DNA from: Raffaelea ambrosiae
Lineage: Eukaryota > Ascomycota > Sordariomycetes > Ophiostomatales > Ophiostomataceae
NCBI GenBank assembly: GCA_002778195.1
Contig: PCDI01000013.1
Location: 248,001-312,000, forward strand
Direction: 5' to 3'
Length of the DNA stretch: 64,000 nt
The position numbers and the translations under genes were made by a program. The notes below the pieces were generated by a model. The model ran no database searches, was not told the DNA's origin, and saw only the letters and a list, made by a program, of their open reading frames with translations. Position 1 is the stretch's first letter; every line of letters starts with the position of its first letter. Of the stretch, positions 21,020-32,888 are shown one piece after another.

Positions 21020-21940
21020 ATGTCCGACACGGAAGACCGCCCGGCCTTCCACCAGGCCGATGAGCGCCGGTTCCTGGACGACCGCGGCACCAATGCGGCC
21101 ACGGCGCCCAACGGCCTCAACCCGGCCACGATTATGGAAAAGGCCGTCCGCGAGCGCATCATCGACAGCTACTTTTGGAAGGAGCAGTGCTTCGGCGTCA
21201 ACGAGGCGGACATTGTCGACCGCGTGGTCGACCACGTGCACTGGATCGGCGGCACGACGGGCACGGCGCAGAAGCCGTCGCCCTTTCTGTGCCTCGCGTT
21301 CAAGCTGCTGCAGCTGGCGCCCGGCGACGACGTGCTGGCCGCGTACCTGCGGCAGGGCGGCGACAAGTTCAAGTATCTGCGGGCCCTGGCGCTCTTCTAC
21401 GTGCGCCTCACCCGGCCGGCCGTGGACGTGTACACGACCCTGGAGCCCTACCTCGAAGACCGGCGCAAGCTGCGGCGCAAGGGCCGGCTGGGGACCAAGC
21501 TGTCGTACGTGGACGAGTTTGTGGACGACCTCCTGGTCAAGACGCGGGTGTGCGCGACGAGTCTGTGGAAGCTGCCGCAGCGCGAAGACCTGGAGGACCT
21601 GGGCAAGCTGGAGCCGCGGGTGAGTCCGCTGGGAGACATTGACGAGATTCTTGCGGAGGAGGAGGAGGACGACGACGACGACGAAAACGACAAAGACAAG
21701 AACGGGCACGACGAAGATGACTACGACAGAAAACGGAACGGACACAGAGTCGACAACGATGACGACAGCTACGACAGCAGGGACGACGACGATGACGACG
21801 ACCGGCATTCCTACAAGCGAAGACGAAGAAGCTACAGCGAGGACGACGGCTACTCGTCAGAAGACGCGAGAGATCGGCGGCGCAGGACGAGGACGCCAGA
21901 GTCAGCGAGGTCCGACAGGAGCAGAAGCAGGGGGCGGTGA
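21020..21940 (+). CDS. PRP38: Prp38 pre-mRNA splicing factor
   Basis: Component of the U4/U6.U5 tri-snRNP, needed for spliceosome activation (release of U1/U4; family knowledge). A single uninterrupted exon gives 306 residues. The Prp38 domain covers about residues 30-200, with NPATIMEKAVRERIIDSYFWKEQCFGVN, PSPFLCLAFKLLQLAP, GGDKFKYLRALALFYVRLT and VYTTLEPYLEDRRKLR. It is followed by a highly acidic E/D stretch and a C-terminal arginine/serine-rich tail (SARSDRSRSRGR), as in metazoan and filamentous fungal relatives. The ATG at 21020 starts MSDTEDRPAFHQ; upstream in-frame residues look like leader sequence. Confidence 0.95.
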   Translation: MSDTEDRPAFHQADERRFLDDRGTNAATAPNGLNPATIMEKAVRERIIDSYFWKEQCFGVNEADIVDRVVDHVHWIGGTTGTAQKPSPFLCLAFKLLQLAPGDDVLAAYLRQGGDKFKYLRALALFYVRLTRPAVDVYTTLEPYLEDRRKLRRKGRLGTKLSYVDEFVDDLLVKTRVCATSLWKLPQREDLEDLGKLEPRVSPLGDIDEILAEEEEDDDDDENDKDKNGHDEDDYDRKRNGHRVDNDDDSYDSRDDDDDDDRHSYKRRRRSYSEDDGYSSEDARDRRRRTRTPESARSDRSRSRGR

Positions 21941-24900
21941 AGTCGAGGCAAAGAAAAAGAAGAGGAAAGAAAAAGAAAGAAAGAATACTACATATGAGAT
22001 ACCACAAAATTAGATTATTATACCACAATTGCAGCAAACAAGCCTTCCTCGACGCTGCTCGAGACTGGAGTGTGCTGTCCAGTTTTAAGCTATTTTTGGT
22101 GATGTTTCTGCTTACTAACCAACCCACGATGCCTCGCGATAACCCCGTTTTTTAGTAGGACGTCTCAGCACTACACCCCGTAAACAGACTCGGAAAAGAG
22201 CACGTCGAATGTGATTTACATTTCTTCTTTGCTTTTGTTCTTGCTTTCTTTTTTCTTATACCACGTTCTTAGCTTCTTGCAAACATTGTTCTTGGGCAAG
22301 TTCTTCTTTTTTTCCCTTCTCGGGGCGCTCGGACGGCTACAGCCTTGTTCGTTTCATGTATTTGTTTTCTCCTTCTGGATTTGTATCGTCTTTTCCTCAG
22401 CTCCAGCACCACGACAACATAGCTTTCCTGTTTTAATTCTTCGTTACAATGTACGCCGTAAATGCCACATCCTGCCGCAGAAATTATGTGACAAGTTCTG
22501 ATACGACGGCAAGCCATCACTAGGTTGGAAACAAGGCATGAAGGCAAAAAATCTTTATTCTATCTTTTCTGTGCAAGTTACAGCTGACAATGTCCCAGCC
22601 CTGGCCACCGGTATCCATTGCCCTCCACTTCTATTCCTACTGTGTCTGTCTGGTTGGCGTGTGATGCGGTTGTGTCATTCAGTCGGCCGTAAGAAATGCC
22701 TTGACCGGTGCTGTTTGTTGGTTAGAGCATGAAACCGAACCTAGGAGAAAAAAGCCCGAAGGCCAAAAGAAAACCTGCTCCTCATCACTCCTCATCCTCA
22801 GACAGAGTTGATCTTTGCATGTGGAAGCCCAAGAGGATAAGCTGGCCCATTAGATCGTAACATGTTTTCTGGTATCAGGGAAGGATCATCCGAGATTGTG
22901 CCTTCGCTTAATGAAACAGAGAAACACAGACAAATGCCGCCTATTCGCTCGTCAAGAACCACCCCCATGTCAATGAGACCAGTTGGACGCTGGACAAGCA
23001 CGATCAGGGGAAGTGAGGCACTCCGATACATACGGCCAAGTGGCTGAAATGGACATATTGGAGACAGCGCTGCTGTTTGGCAGAAAGACCGCGGTACAGC
23101 TGAGGGACAGGGGGAGAGTGTCGACAGAGGATATTGAAGAGAGTGTGCCGTGACAAGGAGGATGAGGGAGAGCGAGAAAGAGACAAAAATCAGGGGAGCA
23201 GACGACTACTTATGGGAATCTGGAAGAGCAGGACATGCGTCTTCGTTCTTCCCCAGATGGACTTAGAATACGATGCAAGAGCTGGACGAGCGTCTTTGCT
23301 CACTCCTATTCAGATGGACTCGGAATACGATGGCAACAATAAAGAAACAACAGAGAAAAAACAGAAAGAGATAGGGACAGAGCTGGAAAGAGCGAGCCGC
23401 TTTTTGGTGGAATTTGTGTTCACGATGCGCAATCCATGGCCATAACTTCTCACCGTGGAAAGAGCGACGCAATTATCGGCTGTGAGGCGCAACTTCTATA
23501 ATTATCACGGGAAGGAGCGAACATTGGAAAGTAGACGAATTTGACTCTTTCTCGCCTTGCTCTCCCTCCTTCGTTCTTTCCTTTTCCCTTTGGTTCCTCC
23601 CATAGCCTGCGCAGAAAACGCAGGCAATTGTTGAGCTTGACTCACTCTTTCTCTTTTGAATTCCTTCTTCTTCATTTTCTCTTTTTCCCTCACTACGAAT
23701 GAAACGAGAGAGTAAACTCTGTAAGCTCGGGAAGTCGGCGAGCCCCGATAATTCATTTCCTGGTTTCTTTTCTTTCATTTTTGACGATTTCACAGCAGGA
23801 ATGAGACAACTTGATAGGAATTTCCTCTTCTTCCGCTCGTGCCCTGCTTCCGTTCCTCGTCTCTTTCCCTTTGCTTATCCTCTCTTGCCCACCATTGTCT
23901 TCCGTCTTTCGCCCGCTTTCATTTTCCCATCTGGTTGTGTCTACTCATGTCTACCTTTCAGTCGTTCTTTCTTTACGTTTCAATCTATTCCAGAGTTCAG
24001 GTATTCTTTTTCAGCTTCCATTTTTACGTGGCTTTCCGTATACGATCACGTGTTTCTAATGTAATGTCACCGGGGCGTGTCTTCCAATGATACGCCCGTC
24101 ATCCTCTGTGCCTAGTTTAACATAGCGACCTGTTCTGCGTTGTCAACTGCCATGGCAAGCACTGTGTCGGCCGGACTCGGACCAATGCTTTCGTATCTTG
24201 TCCGCCAGAGGGCGAGCAGTCATACCCACTGCACCGTAAAATACTGCCTGTTTCTTGGGGAGCCCGGGTAGGAGGCGGTAATGGACCTGGGAGCCTAGAT
24301 GCTAATTCATCTGCCTATCCAGAACCGCTTATTTGCCGTGATGACAGGCCGACTGAGGCACTGCAAGAAATCCCATCCAAGTGGGAGCCCACCACCAGAG
24401 AAGAAAAAAGGCCGAAAAGCTGCTGGGACAGGCGTCTGTGGTTTCTGTGGTCAATTCACTCTATCAGAGACAAACAACGATTCCACATGCGGTTCCAAGT
24501 CTTGATGCGTTCCCTCTACGACTTGCACGAGAAGTGCCGACATAGCTTACCCTCTTCCTGCCTTCGTCCCCACGATTTTGGCCACCATGACAGGAGCATT
24601 TCATCTTCCCTTCTACCTGTCTGCGGGTTTCACATTGTTGAGTATTTTTTCGTATGAATCAATTAATTTGTTTTGCTTCTTACTGTTCGCATGGTTCTGG
24701 TAATATGTGCTCACAGCTTGTCTTATCGCTTATCGGTACTTCCCGACCAACAAAGCTGTAGCTGCCCAAATTTTCGACCCTTCAACGACAAACTGGACGA
24801 GGACTACAGCGTGGAGTAGAGCAGAAAACTCTCGCCAGAACGGAATTGCATGGAAGAGCCTCGACTGCGCATGCACAATTGTGTGCTGGCTGCACATTAA

Positions 24901-24953
24901 CCACACACACACGCACGCACACACACACACACACATACACACACACACACACC
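21941..24953. other. 3-kb spacer PRP38 / HER2, no supported gene
   Basis: AT-rich sequence with many pyrimidine runs (22210-22400, 23540-24050) between two genes on the same strand. Short frames are hydrophobic or low-complexity without family resemblance. No tRNA box A/B pair was recognised. Confidence 0.55.
24903..24953 (+). repeat. CA microsatellite abutting the HER2 start codon
   Basis: A tract of about 50 bases of CA with occasional CG/TA units ends in CCATGG at the HER2 initiation codon. Confidence 0.92.
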
Positions 24954-26903
24954 ATGGCGGCACGTCTGTCGCAGGTCAACCGACGAGCTGCAGCTCTCGG
25001 TTCGCTGGCCTCGCCGGCTCTTCCATGGCGCCGGCCACGGCTGCCACCGATACGGGGCTGCTCCCGGGTGGCAGAAGCAGTCTCTGGACGACCTGTCTCA
25101 ACCGCAGCGGCAGCGGACACAGACGACGGGACAAGACCGCCAGCTTCCCGCGACTGGAACCAGTTCATATCCAAACGTGAGCCCTCCCCCCCCCATGGCA
25201 TGCGATGACTTGGACGTCCGTCCATTCCATTTGGCTAACACCAGGAAGCGGCACCCGAGCCACAGCCAAAACCGCCCACCTCCACGTCGTCATCCTTCAC
25301 ACTCGCCGTCAAAGACAACATTGTCACCCGCGGCGACACCGGCCCGACCACCTGCGCCTCCCAGATGCTCCAGGGCTACGTCTCCCCCTTCGAGGCCACC
25401 GTCGTCGGCCAGCTGCGGGCCCGCGGCGCCGTGGTCGTGGGCAAGACCAACCTGGACGAGTTCGGCATGGGATCGCACAGCCTGCACTCCCACTGGGGGG
25501 GGGTGCACGAGGACGCCCGCGCGGGGCAGGGGTCGCCTGTCTCTGTCGGCGGCAGCTCCGGCGGATCCGCCGTGGCCGTCCGCCTGGGCGACGCCGATGT
25601 GGCGCTGGGCACCGACACGGGCGGCTCCGTGCGGCTGCCGGCCGCGTACGGCGCCATTGTCGGCTTCAAGCCCAGCTACGGCATGCTCTCCCGCTTCGGC
25701 GTCGTGCCGTATGCCAACAGCCTGGACACGGTCGGCCTGCTCGCGCGGGACGTGGCGCCCATACAGAGGCTGGTCGTGGGCCGTGACGACGGCACAGAGA
25801 ACGGCCTCTGGGCCGAGGCCGACAACCACCGCGACCCGACCTCTCTGACCACGTCGACACGTCGTCGTCTGGCGGCCCAGAGAACGGGCTACAAGAACAC
25901 AAAGTCGGCCGGAGGAGACCTCGGGGGAGACCTCGGGGGAGACCTCGCCGGCCTCTCGTTTGGCATCCCCCTCGAGTACAACATTGCCGAGCTGGACCCG
26001 GCCATCCGCGCCGCCTGGACGGCCGCGGCGGCCCGGCTCCAGGCGCTCGGGGCCACCGTGGCGGCCGTCTCGCTGCCGTCGACCCGCCATGCGCTGTCGG
26101 CGTACTACGTGCTGGCCCCGGCCGAGGCCGCGTCCAACCTGTCGCGCTATGACGGGGTGCGGTACGGCAGCGCCGGGATGGAGCCGGGAATGGAGTCTGG
26201 AGAGGCCAAGGGAGAAGCTGGGAGAGACACGAAAGAGGGGGCTACCTCGAACTCCTCCGTCCTGTACGAACGCGTGCGGGGCGCCGCGTTCGGCCGCGAG
26301 GTCCAGCAGCGCATCCTCCTGGGCGCCTATGCGCTCAGCTCCGCCGCCATGGACAACTACTTCTTGCAGGCGCAGCGGGTGCGCCGGCTGGTGGTGCGGG
26401 ACTTTGACGCCGTGTTCCGCCTGGCGAACCCGCTGCGGGATGGCGGCGAGGAGACGGACATGGACGCGGCCGAACAAGACGCCATCGACCTGAGTGACTT
26501 GCCAGACGGCCTGCCGCTGGCCAACAAGCGCGGCCCCGCCCAGGTGGACTTTTTGCTGTGTCCAACGGCGCCGACGGCCGCCCCGCGCGTGGCCGACGTC
26601 ACGGCGGCGTCGGTGTCGCCGGTGGACGCCTACATGAACGATGTGTTTACGGTGCCGGCCAGTCTGGCCGGCCTGCCGGCGATCAATGTTCCCGTGCCGC
26701 CGCCGCCGCCGGCAGAAGGCACAGCAGACGCAGCAGCAGCACCCACGACATTCTGCCCGGGACTACAACTGATTGGGCAGTTCTGGGACGATGCCCGGTT
26801 GCTTCAGGTGGCCAGGGTCTTGATGGAAGCGTCGTTTGCACGGCCAGAAGACAAGGAGGCATTGCAAAGGCACAGAGAAACGGGCGTAGTGGAGGCTTGT
26901 TGA
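24954..26903 (+). CDS. HER2: mitochondrial glutamyl-tRNA(Gln) amidotransferase subunit A
   Basis: Amidase subunit of the GatFAB-type complex, which converts Glu-tRNA(Gln) to Gln-tRNA(Gln) in mitochondria by hydrolysing glutamine (family knowledge). The 625-residue product starts with an Arg/Ala/Ser-rich presequence. The amidase core shows the Ser-cisSer-Lys triad elements: FTLAVKDNIVT (Lys about residue 96), SVGGSSGGSAVAV, and GTDTGGSVRLPAAYGAIVGFKPSYG; SLDTVGLLARD follows. Exons are 24954-25176 and 25249-26903. The donor is GTGAGC; the in-frame acceptor is GAAG at 25248, four bases beyond a CAG at 25244 that would shift frame. An insert near residue 300 holds a 12-bp tandem repeat coding GGDL units. 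It lies alone on the plus strand and is convergent with the exchanger gene. Confidence 0.92.
25914..25947 (+). repeat. 12-bp in-frame tandem repeat in HER2
   Basis: GGAGACCTCGGG occurs twice with a third, partial copy, coding Gly-Asp-Leu-Gly units in an insertion absent from the amidase core motifs. Confidence 0.9.
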
Positions 26904-29127
26904 AGGAAGAGATTCAAATGTATGATATAGAAAAGCTCATGATACACGATTGAAAAAAAGTGAAAACAATTTGATAGAACATCAACATGGTCAACCCATG
27001 GCCATCTTTCAACCCTTCCTTTTCCAAACTCACGCAGAGCAGAACCCACCCCCCATTCTCATCCTCCTCGCCCATCCCACCTAGTGAGAGAGGACGCGAG
27101 TCCTCCTCATTGTTAGCAGTATCCTTTACAAAGTTCTTTTCAGCAAAGGCAAACCAGAGAGAGGACTGACCTGGGAAAGAAGAAAAAAATTGGGGGAAAC
27201 ATCGCCCTCGAAAGAATAAGCGGCATTGCAATATGGAGACCCCATGAGCGTGCAATCTCTTCGCCTTTCTTCCCTCATCCTTCAATCTGAAGAAAGAAAA
27301 GAGAAAGAAGAGAAAGCAGGAAGAGAGTGACACGAGGCATAAACTCCACGTCGCGCATCGAACTTAAGTGTTTCCCGTCCTGCCTTTCGACACGGACCAG
27401 ATCACAATGCTTCGCGATGGCCCTCCCATAGGATGACAGAAAACAAGAGGGAGAAAGGAAGAATGACCCCCCTCTCCTCCCTCCATCTTCTTGTCTCCTG
27501 CTTTTCTGATGCCAATCGCAGACGCAATATTGCGCAAGGCCCTTTCAGGCTAGCTCCCCTAGAGAAGCGTATATGAAGCAGTTCACCGACTTTTTCTCAT
27601 GCAAAAGGAAAATAGTTTTTGGGCGAAAAACGGCAGACAAGGATCAACATGAGACGCAGCCGGAAAGAGGACGTCCCACACAGAGAAAAGGGCACTGCCA
27701 AGGAACCCGGTCGAAGCGAGAGAGATAAAAGAAGAAAGGACAAGAAAGAAACAGGGCAGAGAAAGGAGCAGAGAGCCCAAGGAAAGACTGCTTGGAGAAG
27801 AAAAGATTCCCGCAAGCAACAAAGAAGACAAAGGAAGAACAGCAAAGAAGTAGAAGGACACCCAGGAACCAAGGCCACACACGCACACATAACACACATA
27901 CACACACGCCTTCCCACAGACCGCTCTGGCGCATGAGCAGAGAAGAAGAGAAAGAAAAAAAAGAAGACGGAGCAGCGGCTTGCTGAGACTCGCAGTTGTT
28001 TTTCTTCGTTTCTTTTCCCCTCTTTCCCTGGGGTTCCCTCTTTTTCAGTGGGATCATGCACTGTGGGGGAAGACAGACATGGGCAAGAAACGAAGAAGAG
28101 GCGGGCGCGTGATTGCGTCGTGTGGAAAACCGTGAACAGCTTTTCTTTGCAGGCAGACACGTGTGCGTCCTTCCGTCGAAGGGTCGAGCCTCTGTGAGGC
28201 CTCGCCAAACCGCCGTCGAGCACGAAAGACTGTAAAGGCTTCCACAGAGCAAGTTGGTTTTTTGTGTCAACCCGAGGCCATGATCCCCTATTTCTCGTAT
28301 TCCATTCTGGGCGTGTTCGCTTTGTCGGGTGCTGTGGGCAGAGAAACGTGTGTGCGTATCTTGTGTGCCATGCGGGTGTGTCTGCGCGGTGCGTCGGCAG
28401 GAAACAAGAAAACCCTTGGTTCCCTTCCACGCTCGCCTCTTCCCTCTTCTCTTCCATCCTCGCCTTCATCATTCTTTTCATCTTCTCCTCCAGCCTCCAC
28501 TCCTCTTCTCTCCCCTTTCCCCCCAGGTTGCGTCTCTCCCCATCCTCTCGTCTCTTGTCTCTCTTTGAGCCCCCGCTTCCCCTCTTTTGTGTGTGCTTCT
28601 TTCCCCAGTTCCCTGGCCCCTCTTTTTTGCGAGGTCGATCCAAAGCCTTTTCTCAAGTAATCCTGCTTTCCGTTTTTCCGTTTGGAGCATGGAGGCGCGA
28701 CGTTGACGAGGGCGATGTTTCCCCGAGGAAAGAAAAAGAAGGAAAGAAGTTCAGAAATGAAAATTTCAGTTTGTGGAGTATTTATTCGGGGGAACTGGAA
28801 AGTGGGGCGGCAAGAGCTCTGCCAGTGACTCACCAATCAGGCAGCTACAAAAACAGGGCATTACACCATACGGTGGGGTTGCACAACAGAGAGCTTCCAG
28901 AGCAGACAAAATGTTTCAGTCGTCGTTGCACTTTTCAAAGACTCTGTTTCGCTCGCAATTTCTTCGCTCGCCACTCGTTCCTGACAAGTCTCCTTCAAAT
29001 TCTTGGTATATCTGTCTATGGGGTATCTATCTCGTGTGTTCTGCTCCTCCATTTTTTTTTCATCTTAGCTTTCCCGGTTCAGTCTTGCCCAGCTTAGTTT
29101 TCCGTTTCCATCAAATCTACTAGTTAA
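26904..29127. other. 2.2-kb convergent spacer HER2 / exchanger
   Basis: Unusually long for a tail-to-tail spacer. It is A/G-rich on the plus strand to about 28.0 kb and C/T-rich from 28.4 to 28.7 kb, which creates long low-complexity frames on both strands. No family resemblance found. Confidence 0.55.
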
Positions 29128-30984
29128 CTACTCCTTGAACATGAAAACGGCCAGCGCAACGATGCAATACCTGCTTTTTGTTAGATAGTGGACCTGCATG
29201 AAACTGAATCAAAAGGTCGGAAGAAAAAGAACGAAAGAAAGTACCAAAACCACTTACAAACACAAAAACACAAATCCACGAAAATAGTCAACATTTCTTG
29301 TCGTCAGGACAGATGTCGCCCAAACACTGCCGGCCAGGAGAGACACATCGAAAGCAGCAAAGTCCAACAGCAGCGTGTGACTGGATGCCCAGCCGATGAT
29401 GACCAGCACGGGGAGAGTCAAGAAAATCGAGGCCGTACCGGCGCCATAAGTCAAGTGCACAGCCACGGTCACATTGCGTCCACCGCAACAGGCCAGCTCA
29501 GCTGCCCGCAAGTCGTTGTACAGATTGACCACCAAAGGCAGCAATATGCTGGCGAGGAAGTGCCTGCGAAGAGAGGCCAAATTACCGTGTGACTCTTCAT
29601 CTGTGTCCGATGGCAAACCCACCAGGGGATCAATGCTTGTCACCAGATAGTGGCTGCAGAAGACGGCGGCAACCATGGCGGCCACCACAAGAAGAGTGGT
29701 GCCCACAGCGAACACCGTTCTCAAGAACGGGTTTTTGTATAGGAGCTCCTGCTTGCGAGTGGGAATGGAGGCGGTGGCCTCGCCTTCCTTCCCCTTCAGT
29801 TTGGGTTCCCCGTGCAGCGTCTTGGGAAGCGGTATGTATTCGCGGTGTCTGATGGCCTCTGCAGTTACACGGCGGTCTCTGTCATCGGCGGCGAAAAAGT
29901 CCCGGTGGGTCACACGGCGGAAGAGAATCCACACAATGTAGACAATCAGAAGAAGCACAGCAGTACCCCGGGACAAGCCGGCCACGGCTTCCTCGGTGCT
30001 ACTACTGGTGCTGTTCTTGAGCTGCTCGCCGCCATTGTAGTCTGACGGCAACTCGGTCTTGTTTGTCATGACAAAGATCATGGCCCAGACAATGATGATT
30101 GGCGATGTGGAGAAGATGGACAGCTTGACCAGCTCAAAGGTTGTTTCGCTGACCTCTTGGTTGTAGCATGCCTCTGGGCTCATGCCGCCCAAGAAGAGAG
30201 CGGCTCCGGTGCCCTAGTCGGTTAGTATGTTCGGACCGGACGGATGGCAGAGGTTGTGGAGAGGAGATTTCTTACCAGCAGGATGTTGTTCAGTACATTG
30301 CCGATGATGAAAGACTTGGCGACAACGGTTTCGTTGGAGAGGAGAGACACGATGCCGATCTAGAGTACATTAGAATATGGTCGCGGCATAACAATCAAAC
30401 TGAAAATGAAGAGAATTAGAAGAGGAGTCGTGATGACATACCAAAGTGGGAAAGATGCTGGGGATGATTTCGAGACCGAGCGATTTGGGCAGGGTGGGCC
30501 CGATGGAAGAGAGACACGCGCGTTCCAGTCGTGTGCTGATGAACACCTCGAGTCCGGCCAAGCTGAGAGCATTCAGAGCAAAGACGGCCTGGGCCGGCCA
30601 CCCGATGACGCCGCCGGCAATGGCAAAGGGAGCGAACACGATCAGCAGACTGAAGAGATCACTGCGGAACCACTTCCAGCCCCATCCCGGCGTGTTGGTG
30701 ATCATAGTAGCCACGCGGACAATGCGCTGGACGGGCTGTTCCTGGTAGTGGTCCAGTGACTTGGCTCGTGGTGGAGGTCCGAACAACGGTGGCAAGGCCG
30801 CCGGCGGTGGTGAGGTTGGGTGCTGCGATGGCCCTGCTTCGGCTGGCGCAGGAGGAGCAGCTGGCAGGCGAGGTACGGGGGGTGATCTGGGCTTCGGCGG
30901 AAACGACCTGCGCGGGCGTAGAGACGGCGTGGCTGTCGTGATTTCGGGAAGGGGTACCTGTTCCGGCACAGTTGTGAGTGTCAT
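29128..30984 (-). CDS. divergent cation/Ca2+ exchanger family (CaCA, Vcx-like) membrane protein
   Basis: Multi-pass protein resembling vacuolar cation/H+ antiporters. Exons 30984-30442, 30359-30276, 30213-29258 and 29170-29128 give 541 residues in frame. The N-terminus is proline-rich and soluble to about residue 105. Hydrophobic helices follow, then a signature-like block (SFIIGNVLNNILLGTGAALFLGGM) typical of the second conserved helix pair in exchangers. The two halves are separated by a polar loop, and the protein ends YCIVALAVFMFKE. The stretch where Vcx-type proteins carry the GNAVEL acidic ion-binding motif here reads SLGLEIIPSIFPTLIGIVSL, so the canonical motif is not recognisable. Transport activity should not be assumed. 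The last exon is 43 nt, after a CTAAC branch and AAGCAG acceptor. Confidence 0.75.
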
Positions 30985-32888
30985 TGTGACGAGCTTCTGG
31001 GTTCCGTGGGCTTGCTTTGACCAAGTGCTGCCAGAGGAAACGGTGGGAGACTGTCGTTGAATGAAGCCTTTCAGACAAGATGGGCGAACAGTGTCAAAAT
31101 AGGAAGGAGCGATGTCGAGACAGAAGTTGCTGTTTTCTCACCGTAGCACACGGCTGGTATATATATATATATACATGGATTTCTCTTTATTGGGGTACAA
31201 TCAGACAGACAAACGGAAAGAACAATGAGCACACACTTCTTTTGACAGTCACAGACGTGGATGAATGACAACTGACACAAACAAGCCAACAACAACAACA
31301 AAAAAAAGGCACAACGGTGAAAGAAGGACCATCCGCGCGCCCATCCGTGCCAGGACGGCTGGACGACACAAAACACGTCCAAGGCATTCATTCCTTTCTT
31401 CCTTTGAACGAGGGCCAATACAACAAAGTGCCAAAAGAACTTCCTCGACAGGATGGACGTAGGCGCGTGTTTAGGTCAAAGGACATGGTCACGGCCTCGT
31501 CGAGGTGAACAAGGCTCGAGTCTTTCAGGGCACTGCCTGTAGGCTGCCTCGGCGCAGCCGGCACGACCGGCCGTGTTGGTGTGGTGCCTGGCCGTTGTTT
31601 CTCCCTTTTCTTACGGGCCGGTCGGAACCCAGCCCGCTGGCGCGACCCGGCTGTGCCTGGCTGGCTGGCTGACCACATAGTTACGGTGTACTGGAATGAG
31701 GGTGGCCCAACAAGGCTGCGCAGGATAGACGTGCAGAGAAAGGCGCGATGATGGGGCAGAGCCTAGCTTCCCGACCAGAATTGTGGCAGGACCAGAAGTG
31801 CACTTTATGCAAGTTTCCCCTGGGCCTGATATGGCAGAGCCGGGCCTGATACAGAGTTCCCCTGGGCCGGCTGGACCTGGGTCTTCTGTCCGTGGTGGCC
31901 TTTTTATTTTATTATTTATTTATTTATTTTTTCGGTGGCGGGTGCCGCTGCCTGGGCGCTTGCACATTTCCAATGTTCAACGGCCCAAGCCCCCTGTGTC
32001 ACACATCTTGCACATAGTACTCCCGAGAGTGAGACTGGCGAATCCCCCGCACTCTCCCCTTCAGCGCATCGGAGGATCCCGTCATTGCAATGTTGATCTT
32101 TCCGCCAGGAAGCTGCAAGCCAGACAGAAACAGTCGGTGGCTTCAGGTGTGTCAAGCAACTACGGTGCAAACACCTTTCCAACAAAATCCAAAATCAAGC
32201 CAAGCAAGAAAAAAAAAGAAAAAAATACAAACCCGAATCAAAAACACGCACAGACTGGTCGTCAGAACGAATCAAGCCATATGGCCATCGTCGTCCTTGC
32301 TTGGTCACTTGACGAAAGGGCTGATAAGTAACTAGTTAGGTGAGATAACTGGTAGGTCTTCTGGTGCCTTCTGGTTTTAGCGGTGTCGCCGCCTCCTCCA
32401 GGCATGCACTTACCTACGTCAGTCCGTCTATTTTTTTTTTTTTGAGCCACCCGTTAAACGCCGAAATTTCCGGGGCTTCCACACCCTTCTCCCCCTTCTC
32501 CCAGCAAAGGGGCCTGTGCCCATCCACCGCTGCCATCCGCTGGAGACGACGACGACGACCACCACCCTGAGAGGAGAAAAAAGGCCCAACCATCTCCACC
32601 CTGTGGCAAATTGATGCTATATGATTGGTCCCGCTCGTCGTGCAGGGCCACCTTTTGCTCGGTAAGAACTGCCCGCTATTTTGGTCAGTAGTTAGTTAGT
32701 GAATAAATATATATATATATATATACAAAAAAAAAAGAGGAAAAGCTCCCGAATTCCTGACATTCTCTTTTTTTTACCCGAACCCGCCCCGACAAAATCA
32801 ACAACATCAATTCCAAACACACAACCCTCGACTCGACTCAACGTCTTCTCTGAACGAACTCTTCCCGCTCCTTTCCCCAATAACAACA
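30985..32888. other. divergent promoter region exchanger / MIX17
   Basis: A 1.9-kb spacer between outward-facing genes. It contains TA microsatellites (31158-31170, 32707-32725), a TTTA-rich patch at 31905-31930, and two copies of TTCCCCTGGGCC (near 31815 and 31856). No gene seen. Confidence 0.6.
32707..32725. repeat. TA microsatellite upstream of MIX17
   Basis: About nine TA units, 165 bp before the MIX17 ATG. Confidence 0.9.

Noticed and set aside
27597..28643. 348-codon minus-strand open frame
   Set aside because: Low-complexity F/S/L and E/K/R composition created by purine/pyrimidine strand bias, with no family signal and no splice context.
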